From Blasia pusilla (taxonomy: Eukaryota; Marchantiophyta; Marchantiopsida; Blasiales), in the NCBI GenBank assembly GCA_050084515.1, contig CM114272.1, positions 7,564,001-7,628,000 on the forward strand: 64,000 nucleotides of DNA, read 5' to 3'. Position 1 is the first letter of the stretch. Each line of letters begins with the position of its first letter. The notes under the pieces were generated by a model, which worked only from the letters and a program-made list of their open reading frames with translations, did not search any database and had not been told where the DNA came from. Position numbers and translations under genes: made by a program. Of this stretch, positions 30,547-43,664 are shown in pieces.

Positions 30547-33500
30547 TTAAACTTGTTGTCCATATGTTACAAAATCAGAAGATTGGAGGGTACCAAGTAT
30601 CCGGAGCTGACCTCTAGTACGGACACGTGAGAGCATCACATAAACCATACCTGGCGCAAAAGCAAACTTGATGACAACAAGGCATTTTCCATGTATAGTT
30701 GAGCCCTGACTTTTGTGTGCAATGAGTGCATAGCCAACAGACAAAGGGAAAGTTTTTTTGCTATATTTGTGGTCTAAACTATAGTGTAGAATAACATAGT
30801 TGGACCTAGTGATGCCCAGTGTGTGGCTTGATGAACAAATACGCACGAAGATAGCAGAAATCTCATTATGTACATAATGAATATCTACTACAATAGCAGT
30901 GGCACCATTAGCAGCATGTACTTTCAAGTAGTATAAGTAAGCATTACCTTGCAACCTATTGCAATGAAGGGTATTTGATGGAGATATGGATCTTGCATCC
31001 AATCTAAGAACTCAGGAGATGCAGGAGCATGTGATAAGACTTGGATGTTGACTATAGAGACACTTCCAAATACGTGTCTTAGGGCTATATTATTGAACAA
31101 TTGAGCATCAGATCGGTGAGGGCATATTGTGGTGGTGTCATCTGTAATAGAGTCTATTGCGGTGTGTTCAGTAACAAAACAATCCTTAGGACAATCATGA
31201 ATTTCCTGAGCACAAGGTAATTTGGTTCCGATAGGAGTAAGGAATCTCAAGTATGCTAAGTCGTATGCGTGTCTCATAGGGGTACTAACTCATATGTTGA
31301 AGCATCATTGAGAAATACAGATGATGATAAGTGGCAAATATGGCAAATATTATGAAATTCGTGGGAACATACAAGCGGAAGTTGACACATATCACCAACA
31401 AGGATGACAAGTTTGGAACTGAAGGGCTTATTACCTTTGCATGGAGCGCATTAATTGAGTCTCATGGCGACAATATGAAGAAGACGTGGTGATAACATTG
31501 AACATTCGTCAATAATGATAAAATTGGCTTTGCTAAGGTTTATGTAATTTTCTGATGTAACTTGAAGTTGAGCAATGTCAAAGTGAATTGGGATAGAAAA
31601 TGCATAGTGGATTGTGGTAGCTGTAGGATGCAAGCGGTACAACTATTCCTATATTGGCTGTTAGTAGAGTGGTCATACCTATAGATTCCGAGTATTTGTG
31701 CATAAGTGTTATGAAAAAAGATTTACCACAGCTAGGAGCTTCTTTTAGAAGAATTAAGCCACTTTGAATGTGCATGAGTTTCAAGTATAAGTCCATTTGC
31801 TCAGGATTGAGAATAGACATGTCAGGTGGGCAAAGTTGGCTCTATGGATCGTCTACTGTAGAATCTGCAAGTGGAATAGGGTTAGAAAGTAGAAAGTGCA
31901 AATCTTCATGTAGGTAAGGCTGAAGAATATCAGTTGCTTTACCAAGTATCTCAACGGTATGTACTTGGCTCCATAAGTGCTGAGTTGCATGTTTTGTAAT
32001 GAATTGTTTTATATCCTCAAGAGTAGATATTACACCACGATGTAGGCATTCATGCAAGTAAGTCCAATCAAAAGAGGCAGAGGATAGTAAAGAATGTTCT
32101 GCCCTAAATGGAAATGTTTGTAGCAGGATGGAATAGAAGAATTCATTCCATTGGTGAAGTGGGTGGAATTCTGTAAGCTAACAATTTTGGATGATTTACA
32201 CACAAAATTCCCTAAAGAGTCTAAGCCTACAAGTCTACCCATGTTTGACTTGGTTTGAGATCTGAAAACCTTATGAGCTCTCCTATACATGTAAAAAGTG
32301 TGGTCTTCTAGGTCCATTGGAGTAGAGTGTGACAGGATGTATGCATGCAATACTGCATTCTTATATTAAGGAAGTTTAACGAGAGGGAGGGTTAGAATCT
32401 ACATATTTGACAGATTGAGAGCGGAAAAATTGGAATTTGTAGCTTCGTGAGAGCAGCTTCAATGGATGATACAGATCTGTTGAGTACTACCCCAGATACA
32501 AGTTTGAGACGTACTTCATCTAATCCTTCTAGGCCAAGGTAAGGGGCAGATTCAGTGTCTATATCAAGAGATCCACTTGGTTTAGACTTTAGAGCATACT
32601 TTAGCAAGTAGAAAGACCAGTCTGTATTAGTGACACGTTGAATGTTCATATGGGCACCTAGAGAAGCAAAATAATAGGATGGTATGGAATGAAATTCCTA
32701 TTTTTAGAAGTAGGTCTTTTGTATGTCCAACGCAGAGTTTTAGGGTGAATGAAAGGAATTGGTGAAGTGTTAACATCAGCTGGAAAGCCCATGCGACAGA
32801 AAGGTCGTGATCTTTTCTTTTCCGTATTATGCAAACATCGTCCTTACATTTGAGAAGCTATTTATTAATAACATATGTTTGTAAAAGGGAAGAACATGTA
32901 GAAGAATTGAGTGGAAGTGAATTAGATGTAGGAGGATGTGGTGAATCTGGAATATAGGCACATATTTAAGAGGTAACTCGGTCAATATCCTTAGTCTCAA
33001 CCCAAAATATTATATGACAGTGTAAGCTACCCCTTCCTTGCATCTCATATTTGATGATGTAGTCTACTATCTTACCAAGAATACATGGGCTAGAAAAAAT
33101 GAATGGAGCCAAAAATGTGTGGAAGCGTGTGTGAAAGAGTTGGGCACACTTAGCGTATGCATCTCTCCATGTAAAGGTTGGGTTAAATTTAAGGATTATT
33201 TTTCTGAGATTTCTATTCAGTGGGTGTCAGCGTTAAAAAGAAATGTTGCATGCCTAGGCGGTGAACCATGGCTTTTAAGTCACGTAGATGACGCCTATGC
33301 CAAGCTGGGCTGCCTAGAATGTGAGCACTTAATGATTGCTTAGATAAGTAGTAGTAGAGATCTTCCTCACAGAGGTCAGAGTGATCTTTCCTTAATCTCT
33401 CTAAGTCTTTCTGCAAGATAAGTGTACAGGATGTGGAACAGAGTGAAATAGATTGACGGAGTTGGTGCATAATAAGAGAAAAAGGCTTATACAATGAAAA

Positions 33501-33560
33501 GACATTAAATAATTGTTTAGTCCTTGATTTTATGTATTCAGGAAAAGATTGTATACCAGT
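30547..33560 (-). pseudogene. Helitron Rep-helicase, decayed
   Basis: Order on the minus strand: the Helitron N domain (about 33560-33213, with AHILGSPAWHRRHLRDL and MQHFFLTLTPTE); the HUH nuclease motif as GRGSLHCHIIFWVE near 33010; the two-Tyr motif as FYLLKYALK near 32600; then a Pif1-type helicase. The helicase shows Walker A as EAPSCGKSFF (about 31720; the usual GxGK glycine is replaced), Walker B as IIIDECSM (about 31500), and the C-terminal block PLSVGYALIAHKSQGST ... VMLSRVR (about 30740-30620). Frames change at least five times and stops intervene, so it is not functional. Helitrons move by rolling-circle transfer. Confidence 0.85.
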
Positions 33561-35224
33561 GTAGTACCCTCGTAAAAAAGGGAATAGAAAAGGGAAAATT
33601 GTTGTCTCTATAGTAAGACGTTTAAGTCTTAAGATTTAGGTCTACGATTTGGTAGTGAAAATCGGGGCAGGGAACAGTCGATCGCAATTGAATAGAATAG
33701 AAGAGATTTTCCAAGATAGAGCTCTAGGCCGGTGTAGGGAGCAGGGTAGCTAAGATGGTGCTAACGGGGATTTCAGGTCGGGCAAGAGGTCGAGTTTAGA
33801 CATTGAGCGACAGAGTGAATGCGGATTTGCTATGGCTCAAGCATTGCTGGACAAGAGCAGACATCACAAGAATGCTCCAGTTGGAGATGGCATACCTTGA
33901 TGGTTTTGAGGAAACAAACTGGACAGCGAGCAAGAGAGATTGGAAATTGTAGACAAAAACTCCACGCGAGCTCTGTTTCCAAGATGAGGAGTCATGCGGA
34001 AACAATGCAGAAAAGGTGGATGAAAATGAGACCCGATTAACGCACCCTTGGGAGTAAATGAATCTAATGTACATGGAAACCTAGCGGAGCTTATTGAACG
34101 CGGAGGAGTGTGCAGTGAGCGCTGATGACTAAGACAAAAAGCAATTGTCAAAGGAACAAAAGTCACTCGGTGAGACCGGATCACATAATTTGTGAGAGCG
34201 ACGAGTTACAAATGTTGCAGCCTGATAGCATACGGAAACGGGAAGAAGAAGCTCGGGAATGAGAACAAGGTGGAAAATGGGAACAAATTGGGGAATCGGA
34301 AGAACGTTGGGGAATCTATCGTGTGAGCGCAGAAGTGTATTAGTAACAATCTGCAACAACAAGAACAATAGCAAGAACGAGGTGCGAATTTTGAAGAGCA
34401 AATGTGGCGAAATTATGAAAGAATTTGTACCTGAATCCGAGATGGAGAAGGAAGCTCTGCCATCCAATCCTCAACAATCTTCCACTGACATAGTCAGAGA
34501 CGCCGGCGACATAACCAACGTAGATGGTACTAACATGGGTAGCAATAATGAAATCACAACGTAGGCACAGGAATTTCACGCGCGCGAAGGGAGGCTTGCA
34601 CCAATCGATTGCTTGCGGGGAGACACCATCCGTGGCATTAGATTCTAAGGAAAGATTGCAACTCTAAGAAACAACTAAGATACAAAGAACGAGGGAGAGT
34701 AAAGACCACTCGTGGCAACAGACGATCCGAGACGTAAAAAAATGATCTCGCCGAAGGCCTTGAAATGAAGCACTTGATACCCTCGGGTCAGGTAAACCCA
34801 CACATTACATCACTAATTAGAAGGTTTCTCACGGGGTGAGTTTTGGTCCGTTGTAAAATGATCCTACGGTGAAAAATCGATCCACGTAATACTTTTAGCC
34901 ACGTGGACATAGCCTCGGGTCACAATGTAGAACGGAGAGATACAAGAGGCGGTAGAAGATGCCATTTTAAACCGAGCCTACTTGTATAGGCCGTAATTAG
35001 AGTTTTAGGAATTCTTCCACGTGGCTTATTTTACTAGTTCCAAATGGATTTGGAATTTAGGGTTACCTTGTGGTTTCCTATTATTATTTTCAAATGGATT
35101 TCGACCTCTCTCCTTGCAAAATAAATATATGGTGTTAAATCTAACATTGATATATCTTATCTTCTTTTGTTAGGTTTTGTTTTTGTGCTATTCCACTCCC
35201 CTACTACCTCACTTTCACCTTGTA
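33561..35224. other. Intergenic, no supported gene
   Basis: Holds at most the 5' end of the Helitron. A plus-strand open frame at 34259-34564 (101 codons) is Asn/Glu/Ser-rich with no recognised domain. Confidence 0.35.
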
Positions 35225-35397
35225 CTAGTGGGCAGCCCGTGCCGTGCACGAGAGTGAAGGGACTAATCATGTTGCACACAAGAGCTTTTTTTCTTACTGC
35301 CCGTATATGGAGAAATGTTTTCTTGTTGCTAGGTTGCCACATGACAAACAAAGATGTATTTGCAAATCAAGAGGGCACTCTCCAATAATAATATAGA
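35225..35397 (-). mobile_element. 173-bp non-autonomous Helitron
   Basis: On the minus strand it starts TCTATATTATTATTGGAGAG at 35397, with an A before it. It ends ...CGTGCACGGCACGGGCTGCC-CACTAG with a T after it. The end hairpin CGTGC-ACG-GCACG a few bases before CTAG, the TC start and the A/T target are all canonical Helitron features. The decayed helicase at 30.5-33.6 kb on the same strand could be a relative. Confidence 0.7.
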
Positions 35398-37003
35398 TTA
35401 TTGAGGAGGGCCATCGGGCTAGGTATGAACGAAGATCCATTAGCTAGAACCCCAAGGAAATGAGTTGGCGTGAATTAGTTTCACACATGCCATGGAATGC
35501 TAAAATGTGGAGATTTTGATCAGTATACAACCACAAATCTTGAAAGACGAGGATGAAAAACAAGAAGTGTATGATGTGGAACAATGAAATGTATGTTCAA
35601 TTTATAGAGGGAAAATGAGAAGGATAGATGAATGTAGTAATAAAGCATTGAATATCATCCATAATCACCTTCAAAGGTTGTAATTATGCCATAGGTAACA
35701 AAGGTTGTGCTTTTAACAGTGTGTGTGGATACAGGACATCTTTCGGATAGATGTGTAATTCCATACATTCATATATTAACCCACTAATAAACCTTATACC
35801 ATCTAAGAGAAAGAAGCATCGGGAAGATGAACAAGAGAAAACATTTCAGTTGCTCAAGGACAGATTGAAATCCGCACCCATATTGAGGAGATCGGTGCAT
35901 CGGTGAGCAAGGGAGAGGTGAGATGCGGGGTGTAGTGAAAGGGTGAGTGAGGGAAGGGAGCATGAGGGTGAGGGGGATGGTAGGGAGGGAGCCCCGAACG
36001 AGAGGAGAAGGTGTGAAGTGGCTCGATCGAGCACCTCTGCCGTTGGATGGAGTGGTGTCCCTGGATCAAGGACACAGATTTAACCGTACCATTAGATACG
36101 GGTGGTTAATCTAATGGCCAAAAAATGGAACCGGCTCATGTGATGCCATTACATGATTCAAGTTCGGTGCATTGTTCGAGGTTCCATGTCTGTGCATCGC
36201 ACATCACTCTACTAGTGGTGACCGTGGTCTCAATCACTGTATGGTCGCAAGGCTGAGTCTTCTTTCAATTGCCTAGCCCCACTCGCCACACCTCACAAAC
36301 TCACCTGCAGGTACAATGTAAATTAATTCCCATACTACACTTTTGATAGATATTATTTTCTTTCTACCCTCCTACTTATAGCAACCCCCATGTGTTTCGT
36401 TAAGACATGGATAACGTATTCCGTATGGATAAACCATTAAGAAAATCTTCAACTATGAACGTGTCCAACCACATCAGATGTGACAGTTTTTCAGAGCTGC
36501 TTCCCGTAAACACTTGCGTTGGCGGTGAGAGTCCCCAAGTAGTCGAGTGGCAAGCACTTAGAGAGTCCATCCCGACTCCCGAGCTTTCGTTGATAGGGAG
36601 AGAGTGTTCCTTCGTAATCTCAGCCACAGTCAACGCAAAGGCCTTGTCCGGAGCACAATACTGTGATTCTGAGGCCGAGACTTACTGGCCAGGGTTTAAA
36701 TCATTCAAGAATGCGGGACAGGAGAGCGCAGGAGGAGAATGAGCGTCAAGGATTCTGCGGATCCGTGAAGTAATTTCTCGAATATGGGATCGCCGGAGTG
36801 ACTGGTCGGCTGTGATCTGCGATCGCCGTGCTTTTGCTGGGTTGGCGGGGATTGGGCTGGAGAAGGTATGGATATGTCGAGTGCATCGCCTCTCTGTTGC
36901 TCTGCGCTTCCATCGATAAGCCTCTGGAGTGACTTGTTGGAGTAGTTCTTTACTGGCTGTGATCTGAACTCGTTTCGTTCACAGGAATTTGGCTCGAGAA
37001 GCA
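35398..37003. other. Intergenic; possible promoter near the end
   Basis: AT-rich to about 36.4 kb, with no supported gene. The last 300 bp lead into a likely first exon at 37004. Confidence 0.35.
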
Positions 37004-37376
37004 ATGGTGGCTATGGTTTCTGCGGTCGTCTCCCCGTCGTCTTTCGCGTCCTGCTGGTCAGCTCCGCAGCTAGCTTCCAATGGCCGTCGCTCGAGCAGAA
37101 GTGGGCCGCGCAATCAGAGCAGAGGGGTTGCAGCGAATTGCAGGAGGATGCGGGCCGCTGCGGCTCCGGCGACAGACTTTCTGGATTTGTTAGGGCGCAG
37201 AAGATTGGCGAGAACGCCATCGCTGCAGGAGGAATCATGCGGGAGATGGCGGGGACGACGAAAGGCATGCGAAACTAGGGCTGGACTGCCGGTAATTTCC
37301 AGCGTTCCAGTCCTAGGTCCTCTGGCGAACGCTATCTTCAATCCGGTCGTTCTACTCATCATCTACCTCGCTGGGG
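37004..37376 (+). CDS. Probable first exon of a plastid-targeted membrane protein
   Basis: ATG at 37004 opens 124 codons ending GGG G|GTGAGA. The first 60 or so residues are Ser/Ala/Arg-rich with almost no acidic residues, typical of a chloroplast transit peptide. The exon closes with a hydrophobic segment (PVLGPLANAIFNPVVLLIIY). Downstream exons are unclear. A candidate is 38431-38489, which encodes ARKFAAAVDAESCDEDSTC and ends TGC|GTAAGT. I do not recognise the family with confidence. Confidence 0.45.
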
Positions 37377-37439
37377 GTGAGACTTGTCCGCCCTCCCCTT
37401 TGTTATTGTCGTCGTCGTCGTCGTCGTCGATGCAGTGAT

Positions 37440-39279
37440 GCAGGAGTTCGTTGGAAATCAGGCTTCGTCTCTGGAGTGTGGGAGTCCCGGATTTTCTCTA
37501 GGGTTTTGGGATTGTGGTATTTCCTGGGGCGATGTCGTGAAGGAGAGATGCGGTCTTTGTCTGCTGTGGGGAGAGAATTGGTCTTGTGTGCAGGGTTTAG
37601 CCGATGAGCTCTAATCAATTCCAGTCTGGATTACTTTCCCGCTCGACACCACTTCTACCCTCCTTCCCTCCGTTCTCTGCCTTCTGTCTCCTACCCTCGG
37701 GGATTCAATTCGATCGTCTCAGTCGGAGTTTGGATGGATTTCTGTCGTGGTATCCAACAGGACTCCTGGAATTTCGATAGAGCTGAATTGTTTCTCTCGA
37801 ATTGTCGGCCATCGGAAGGTTGCTTGCACTCTAAATCGGTTACGTATCAATCAATTAATCTTCGATCTCATCGACATGTGCTAACTGAGGCCGATGATAT
37901 GTGCTCGCTGAGGCCGATGACTTCGACATGAAACTGTCTCTCTGTTCTCGAGCAGACCTATCTTTACTTGGGACCTCTGGGGATGGGATAGGGAGGAGTA
38001 GAATGAGGTGCAAGAGGGGCTTTTGTGCGTGGATTTGTCAGAGTCTTTTTCTCATAGATACTCTGTTTACTCGCATGGAAGGTCTAACTCTGCGAGATTG
38101 AGTGACGTCTGCTGATGTGCAGTGTCAAGGTTTTGGTCTGGGTTCGGGCGAACAACTTACAATAATGCTACGCCGACGAAGGTGGCGCTAACTGCCTTGT
38201 GGCCAGGTATGCTCTGGTTCTTCTCAATCAGACATGCTATGAAAACTTCTCAACCATCTTGAGAGGATGCCTCAGACGACGGCTCACTATGGAAAAGAGC
38301 TTCGCCGTATCGGTGGAAGCTCAAGATTGTGGAGAAAGAGATCCGCTAATTCTCTTTCTCCACAAGTCGCTTTGTAATCGCCTTTCCGAATGCGTTCCGA
38401 GGGGGAATCTAACTAAGACGACAGCACGCAGTGGCCAGGAAATTTGCAGCAGCGGTGGATGCTGAAAGTTGTGATGAAGACTCTACATGCGTAAGTTCTT
38501 CCTGTGGAAGTGGCAAATTTTGAAAGGCACTCACTATGTGTTTCGTTCTGTGCAGCTTTGTACGTCGCATCCAAAGCTTATCGCTCCAACTTCCAAAAGG
38601 CTGTCAGATAGATGGCCTCCCTCTGAAATGCGCCTCCATCTTGGAACGCCCATATCTCTCCTCATCGGAAAGCAGCCAATGTAAGTCTGAAATCTTTAGC
38701 TGGAACTCAGGAATGTTCCCGATCTGGATTCGTACCTCGCACAAGTTTTACTGCCTCCATCGCGAACCTTCTTTCTCATGGCCGACCTAGAGTAGAACAG
38801 CCATTGATAGTCAAATCCCTAGAGTGGTCTTTTCTGGGAACGTTAGGATGACAAGAAACTATCCACGGGGATCAGACATTCCCATCACACGGGACTGTAA
38901 TCTGCAATCCTGTCCGATTAAAGCTATAGCTTGAGGTTGTTTGCTTTGCAATGTCTGGAGAGGAAGCGGTCTTGAAGAAACTCGCTCGTGAGCCGATGCC
39001 GATGCCATCTCGTAGTGCGGTAACATGATAAGTGCATCTCTGATTGGAAGACATGATGAGTCAGAATCTTGGTTGCAAGCGGAGAATGAAAAAGCTTTCT
39101 AGGGGGGAATCTTCATCAAGATTTCTATTTGAAGCTTTTCGAGTAAGTGCATAAAGTGGATTTTTTTCTCGCGTGAAATCCGTTACTTCAGTTGGACAAG
39201 TGCATCCCGTGCTTCAATCCGATAGAATAAGATGACAAGTGCTATCCTGTGAACGAAAACGAGGATCATCATAGTCCAA
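37440..39279. other. Introns or intergenic of the 37-kb gene
   Basis: Several plausible splice sites, and two short acidic/Ala-type segments near 38.29 and 38.44 kb (KSFAVSVEAQDCGERD and KFAAAVDAESCDED) that look alike, as if from a small internal duplication. No complete model could be built. Confidence 0.3.
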
Positions 39280-39491
39280 ACTGGAACCATTCCCACGATG
39301 TGGATCACAGATTCCGAAGCCGTCCCCATTCGCTACAGCGAGTCCAAGGACTTCCGCACAACTACCGCAGCAGACTCACGCAGAAGTGGAACCATTTCCG
39401 GGGATGTGGATCATAGACTCCGAGTCCGTCCTCATTCGCCAGAGCGAGTCCGAAGACTTCCGCTCAACCACCGCAGCACGTGTACGCGACT
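39280..39491 (+). repeat. Tandem duplication, about 106 bp, two copies
   Basis: 'ggaaccattcccacgatgtggatcacagattccgaagccgtcc' at about 39280 is repeated as 'ggaaccatttccggggatgtggatcatagactccgagtccgtcc' at about 39386. Both continue through 'agcgagtcc...gacttccgc' and 'accgcagca'. Confidence 0.75.
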
Positions 39492-42400
39492 CCCCGGGAA
39501 TTTGATGCGCATCGTTTATTGCACGTATGAGGCGGTGTGTGGAATACTCGAAGGAGCTCCGCGCTCCGGAGGGAGCGTCCCCACAGTGCAATCCACGTTC
39601 TGAGGCTCTTCTCACTACCCTCTGCGCGCTGTTCCTCTCTCCGCAGGAACACGAGATCTACGCTGGTGAAATCGAATGCCGTAGTGGTTTATCCCGTCTC
39701 ACTCCATGTTGGTCGAAGCGTGATGATGCGATCTCTTGCACCACACTCAGATTCTTTATCGAAGTCCGCATTCATCAGGGATAAGAAGGAAATCTCCACT
39801 CGCCGTCCCTTGTATGCTTGCGGCTGAGGATGGTCGACACGACGGAACATCTGTCGTTCTTCCACACACTGCAGGGCCGCATTCGGAAACTTGGAGTTTG
39901 TAGAGCCGATCGCGCGTTAAGGGATGAGTCGTGCAGCTTCATGGCAGAAGCAGAGAAGAAAGTCCGAAAAAAAAAGGGTGATGGGTTCCCATCCGAAGTA
40001 CAAAAGAGGGGACTCAAACAGCAGAGACAACTACGCCCAGAGAACATGAATAAGAGGGCCAAGACAGGAATTCACGCGGCATCGATTCCCTCTCGGAAGC
40101 GTAAGACCAGTTCGATTCTCCTTCAATTCATTGAATTGGACCATCAGTGCAAACAGAGTAAACCACCCTTCGTTACACTATAAGGAATGTCACCGGGATG
40201 TAAATTTGGGATCGAGACGATCGATTGGTTGGCCTATGAGAGAAGTCTCCTCTGTGAACAAATCGCCCGAACCAGAAGATGCTGTTGTTGGCCATCGAGG
40301 GAGCTCGAGAAGGGGCAAATGTAGCTTACTCGGTGATTTTGCAATTGATGCGCCACTTTTGCAGCCTTCGCGTTATGGCCATGGTTTGGTCTCCTATCCG
40401 CTCTTCCCTGATAGGCGAGTCATGGAAAGGCAAGGGGAACAAGCTAAGACAATGAAGCACGTGCTCCTTTCTCCTCCGACGGCCGAAGATTTGAGCAGTA
40501 GCACTCGGACCTCGGGCTGTCGGAGGCGAAACTCGAAACCGCAACTCAGTCCTTTCAAATTAGGCTACAATCGCACCAACGGCTTCACCCCCGTACCGCG
40601 TTGGAATTGCAGATAGATAGGTCAGTTCTACCTACCTGAGATGTGAGGTACTAGCTCATGCACAGGATCGAATGAGCTATATAGCTCACAGCATCTTCCT
40701 GCCTGCCTGCAGCCTCCCTCGCTCCAACCGTCGTCACAGCGGGTAGACATGTCTGGCAGAGGGATGGCGGAAGACCCGAGATTCAACATTCAAATCCTCT
40801 TCTCGTCTTCAGCAGAGGTCGTGCGGGGACGCCTTCGGTCTTCATTCAATCCGTGGAACGAACAGCGTAGTAGAAGAGTTTGTAGGAGGAGGCTCAACTG
40901 GTAAAGGTCTCCTCGAATTCAGATCGGTGTCCGCAGGATGACCCGGGACAGGCTCTTCCTGCTCTCACTGCTCCGCTTTCACAGATTCACTTTCCAATCC
41001 TCTTGTCCTGTCTGCAGTGGACGCGTCCACCGCATGGGGACCTGAGTCGCAGCACGCATCTGGCGCGTGCGCGTTCGTTATCATCATGATAGAGGAGTCC
41101 TCCGCTTTCGTCGCTAGGGTTCGTCTCACTGCCTCTCGAATTCTCGTTGCTCGCGCAGAGCGCTCTGTGTTCTCGACGGATGACGCGTTTTCGTTCATTT
41201 GAGTCACGTCTGTACGGACTCCACAGATCTGCGAGTTTCCGTCCACCCTAAACCCTAAAGCTAAACGAACGGCGGAGAAGAAACGTTGGTAGTTAAGGTA
41301 TCGCGACTCGATTCCAGAATCTTTCACAGTCCTTTATCGGTCTGGTCAGAGGGTTTAGCTCCGGCGACGTAGAATCAGCAAGTGAATGACCGGCATGATG
41401 TTTCTGACAAGATTCTGACAAGCTTGGGAGTCTTATACGCATCGGAGTGAATCTTTCACGATTGTTATTCTGCCGCTGGGCGATCGCGCTGGAGTCTAAA
41501 CCCCTTCTTCTCCAATTAGAAAAGGAGATAGAATCACTGCGACATAAGACACTTGCGTCAAACTCGAAACCAGAAATATCTTCTTCTTTTACTCATCCCC
41601 TAGATCCGTGATTCCGTGAATGAGCTACAACAAGAGGATAATATATAGGTTCTCACCGGATTGCATATGCGATGTCCTGCGGTACAGTACTTTGTTTGTA
41701 CTTGTAGTACTGTTTCGCTCCCTCGCCGTACAGAGAGAATAGTCAATCCGCGTCCTGATCCTCAAGGTGTGGTCAGAGTCCGTCATACGGTTCCGTCTTG
41801 CGTGCAGTCGATTCATTGGTTCTTTCTACAGATCAATCTTGGGACGGGTTAAAATTGGCGGTAGAGGTGAAGAACCGAGAGGTGGACGAAACAGCATGAG
41901 GGGTGACGAACTCTATTCATGGCCGTGTGGCCAGGATCGATTGTCAACGGCCCATCCGCCGGTTCTTGTCGGAGGCGTGAACTCGAGGAGGACGATGGAT
42001 TATCTCCGGGAATGGTGAGAAGTTTTACGAGTGGGGAAATGGCGATGGGACCTCTGGAATTTCTCTAGGATCCGAGAGAGGAGTCGTGGCTGTAGCGATA
42101 GGATGCTGAGTGGGGTCCGTCTCAGAAAAGTATTACGCTGGGCAGGGAAAAGTCGAGGGCTGCAAACCACAAAATGCACAGCATATGCAGACTTTGAGAC
42201 GTTTATCCAAGATTTTGATCTGTTTCACGTCGTAACTAGTCTCTGAATTGGCAGCGATACTTTTCGGAAACTCCTCCAAGGTGGGAGCCTTAGCAGCTGA
42301 CATGCCTTCGGGCCGTCTTCCGAGTTTCCCAACGTTTCTCGCAGGTCTCAAGATTTTCCGGCCGTAACAACGGCCAGTTCGCACTCAATTTCCACCAGAC

Positions 42401-43664
42401 TGAGTGCGCGTGGTTGACAGCTACATACTGTCCCTGCATTCCTGTTCGGTCTGTTCCGTGACGTAGTGTGTGCACAAGTCTCCCTCAGCTCGTCGTACTA
42501 CGCGTCTCCTTCCGTCAAGGCGAAGGAGTGCGAGGAAATGGCTTTACGACTTCCTTTTTTGGTTTTACGAAAGAAGGGGTTCTACAAGCCAAATAAGTAG
42601 GATTCTCAAATCGGGGGATGTTTTCTTGCCTGCGTAAACCAAACCATTGCCAGGTCCGAGTGTTGGAAACAGGTTTAGTGACGTGGTGCTGTGGGTTTAT
42701 TTACAGATTGTGGCATCTAGCTCCAATGGTGTCTCCACAATGAAGGGTTATTATTCCTTCAGGGGATAAAATGATCTTTCTTGGTCTGTATGTCTTTCTC
42801 GTCACTTCGTCTTCCGTCAATTAGCGGTTTTTCTATGAGCTGCTTGGCGATAATTGAAAGTGGCCAAGAGCTAGATTGACGATTTGTGCTTCTCCTGGGT
42901 TTTCTTCGGCGTGGGTTTGTTAAAATGCGTTGCGCATTCATGTCTCGATGTCGTTGCCCGTGCCTGGAGCAGCAGCATATGCAGCACGACGCCTGAAATA
43001 TGCCTTTTTCCCGGCGAGCTTTGTAGAGGCTTACTGGCTATGGGTAATGAAGCTACGGAGCTGTCACATGACCGTTTGCATCGTGTTTTCGCGGGGACTA
43101 GTGTCAGACATCGCTTTTGTGTCTTCCACATGTGCTCACCGGAAACGGAGAATTGATTGACGCTAGATTGCGAACCCACATGTGGCACTCTCGAGAAACG
43201 AAGAAAGAAGTGTACATGTGTCGTTTTAATATCGTTTGGGTTTGGCGAAAAAAGAGCACAACTCCCGAAATTCTCTAGTAATGGTTTGTCTCAAACAGTG
43301 TGATGACAAAACCCAGAATTCTATACGCTAGCCTGACTCGTGGACGGTAGCATCTCCGCCATTTCGTTGGGTGTTCTATGCCCACATTTACGGTAAGAAG
43401 TTTCCAGAATCCGTACTGGGCCGAATTGATCGTTCTTTAAGATCTCGTGCCCAACCCAGGCGGTATATCTATGGATCGTAGCTTCGATGACGTCCCTAAC
43501 CGAGCGAAGTTCGCGGTTCCTAGAACCCATCTGCTCGTTTGGAATGTAGCACAAGAAGGTGACTCAAAAATTTGAGCGAGCTAGGATGTCTGCCATTGTC
43601 GAACCCTTCGTGGAGAAAGGGAAGCTCGAGCATTAATCGCTCGTGGAATTTCGTATGCAATTCA
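39492..43664. other. No supported gene
   Basis: Open frames of 80-160 codons occur on both strands (for example 40131-40616 plus and 40965-41327 minus), but none has a domain, a transit peptide or a consistent splice chain. A telobox-like AAACCCTAA lies near 41252. The composition is close to random genic DNA, so small unrecognised exons are possible. Confidence 0.3.
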
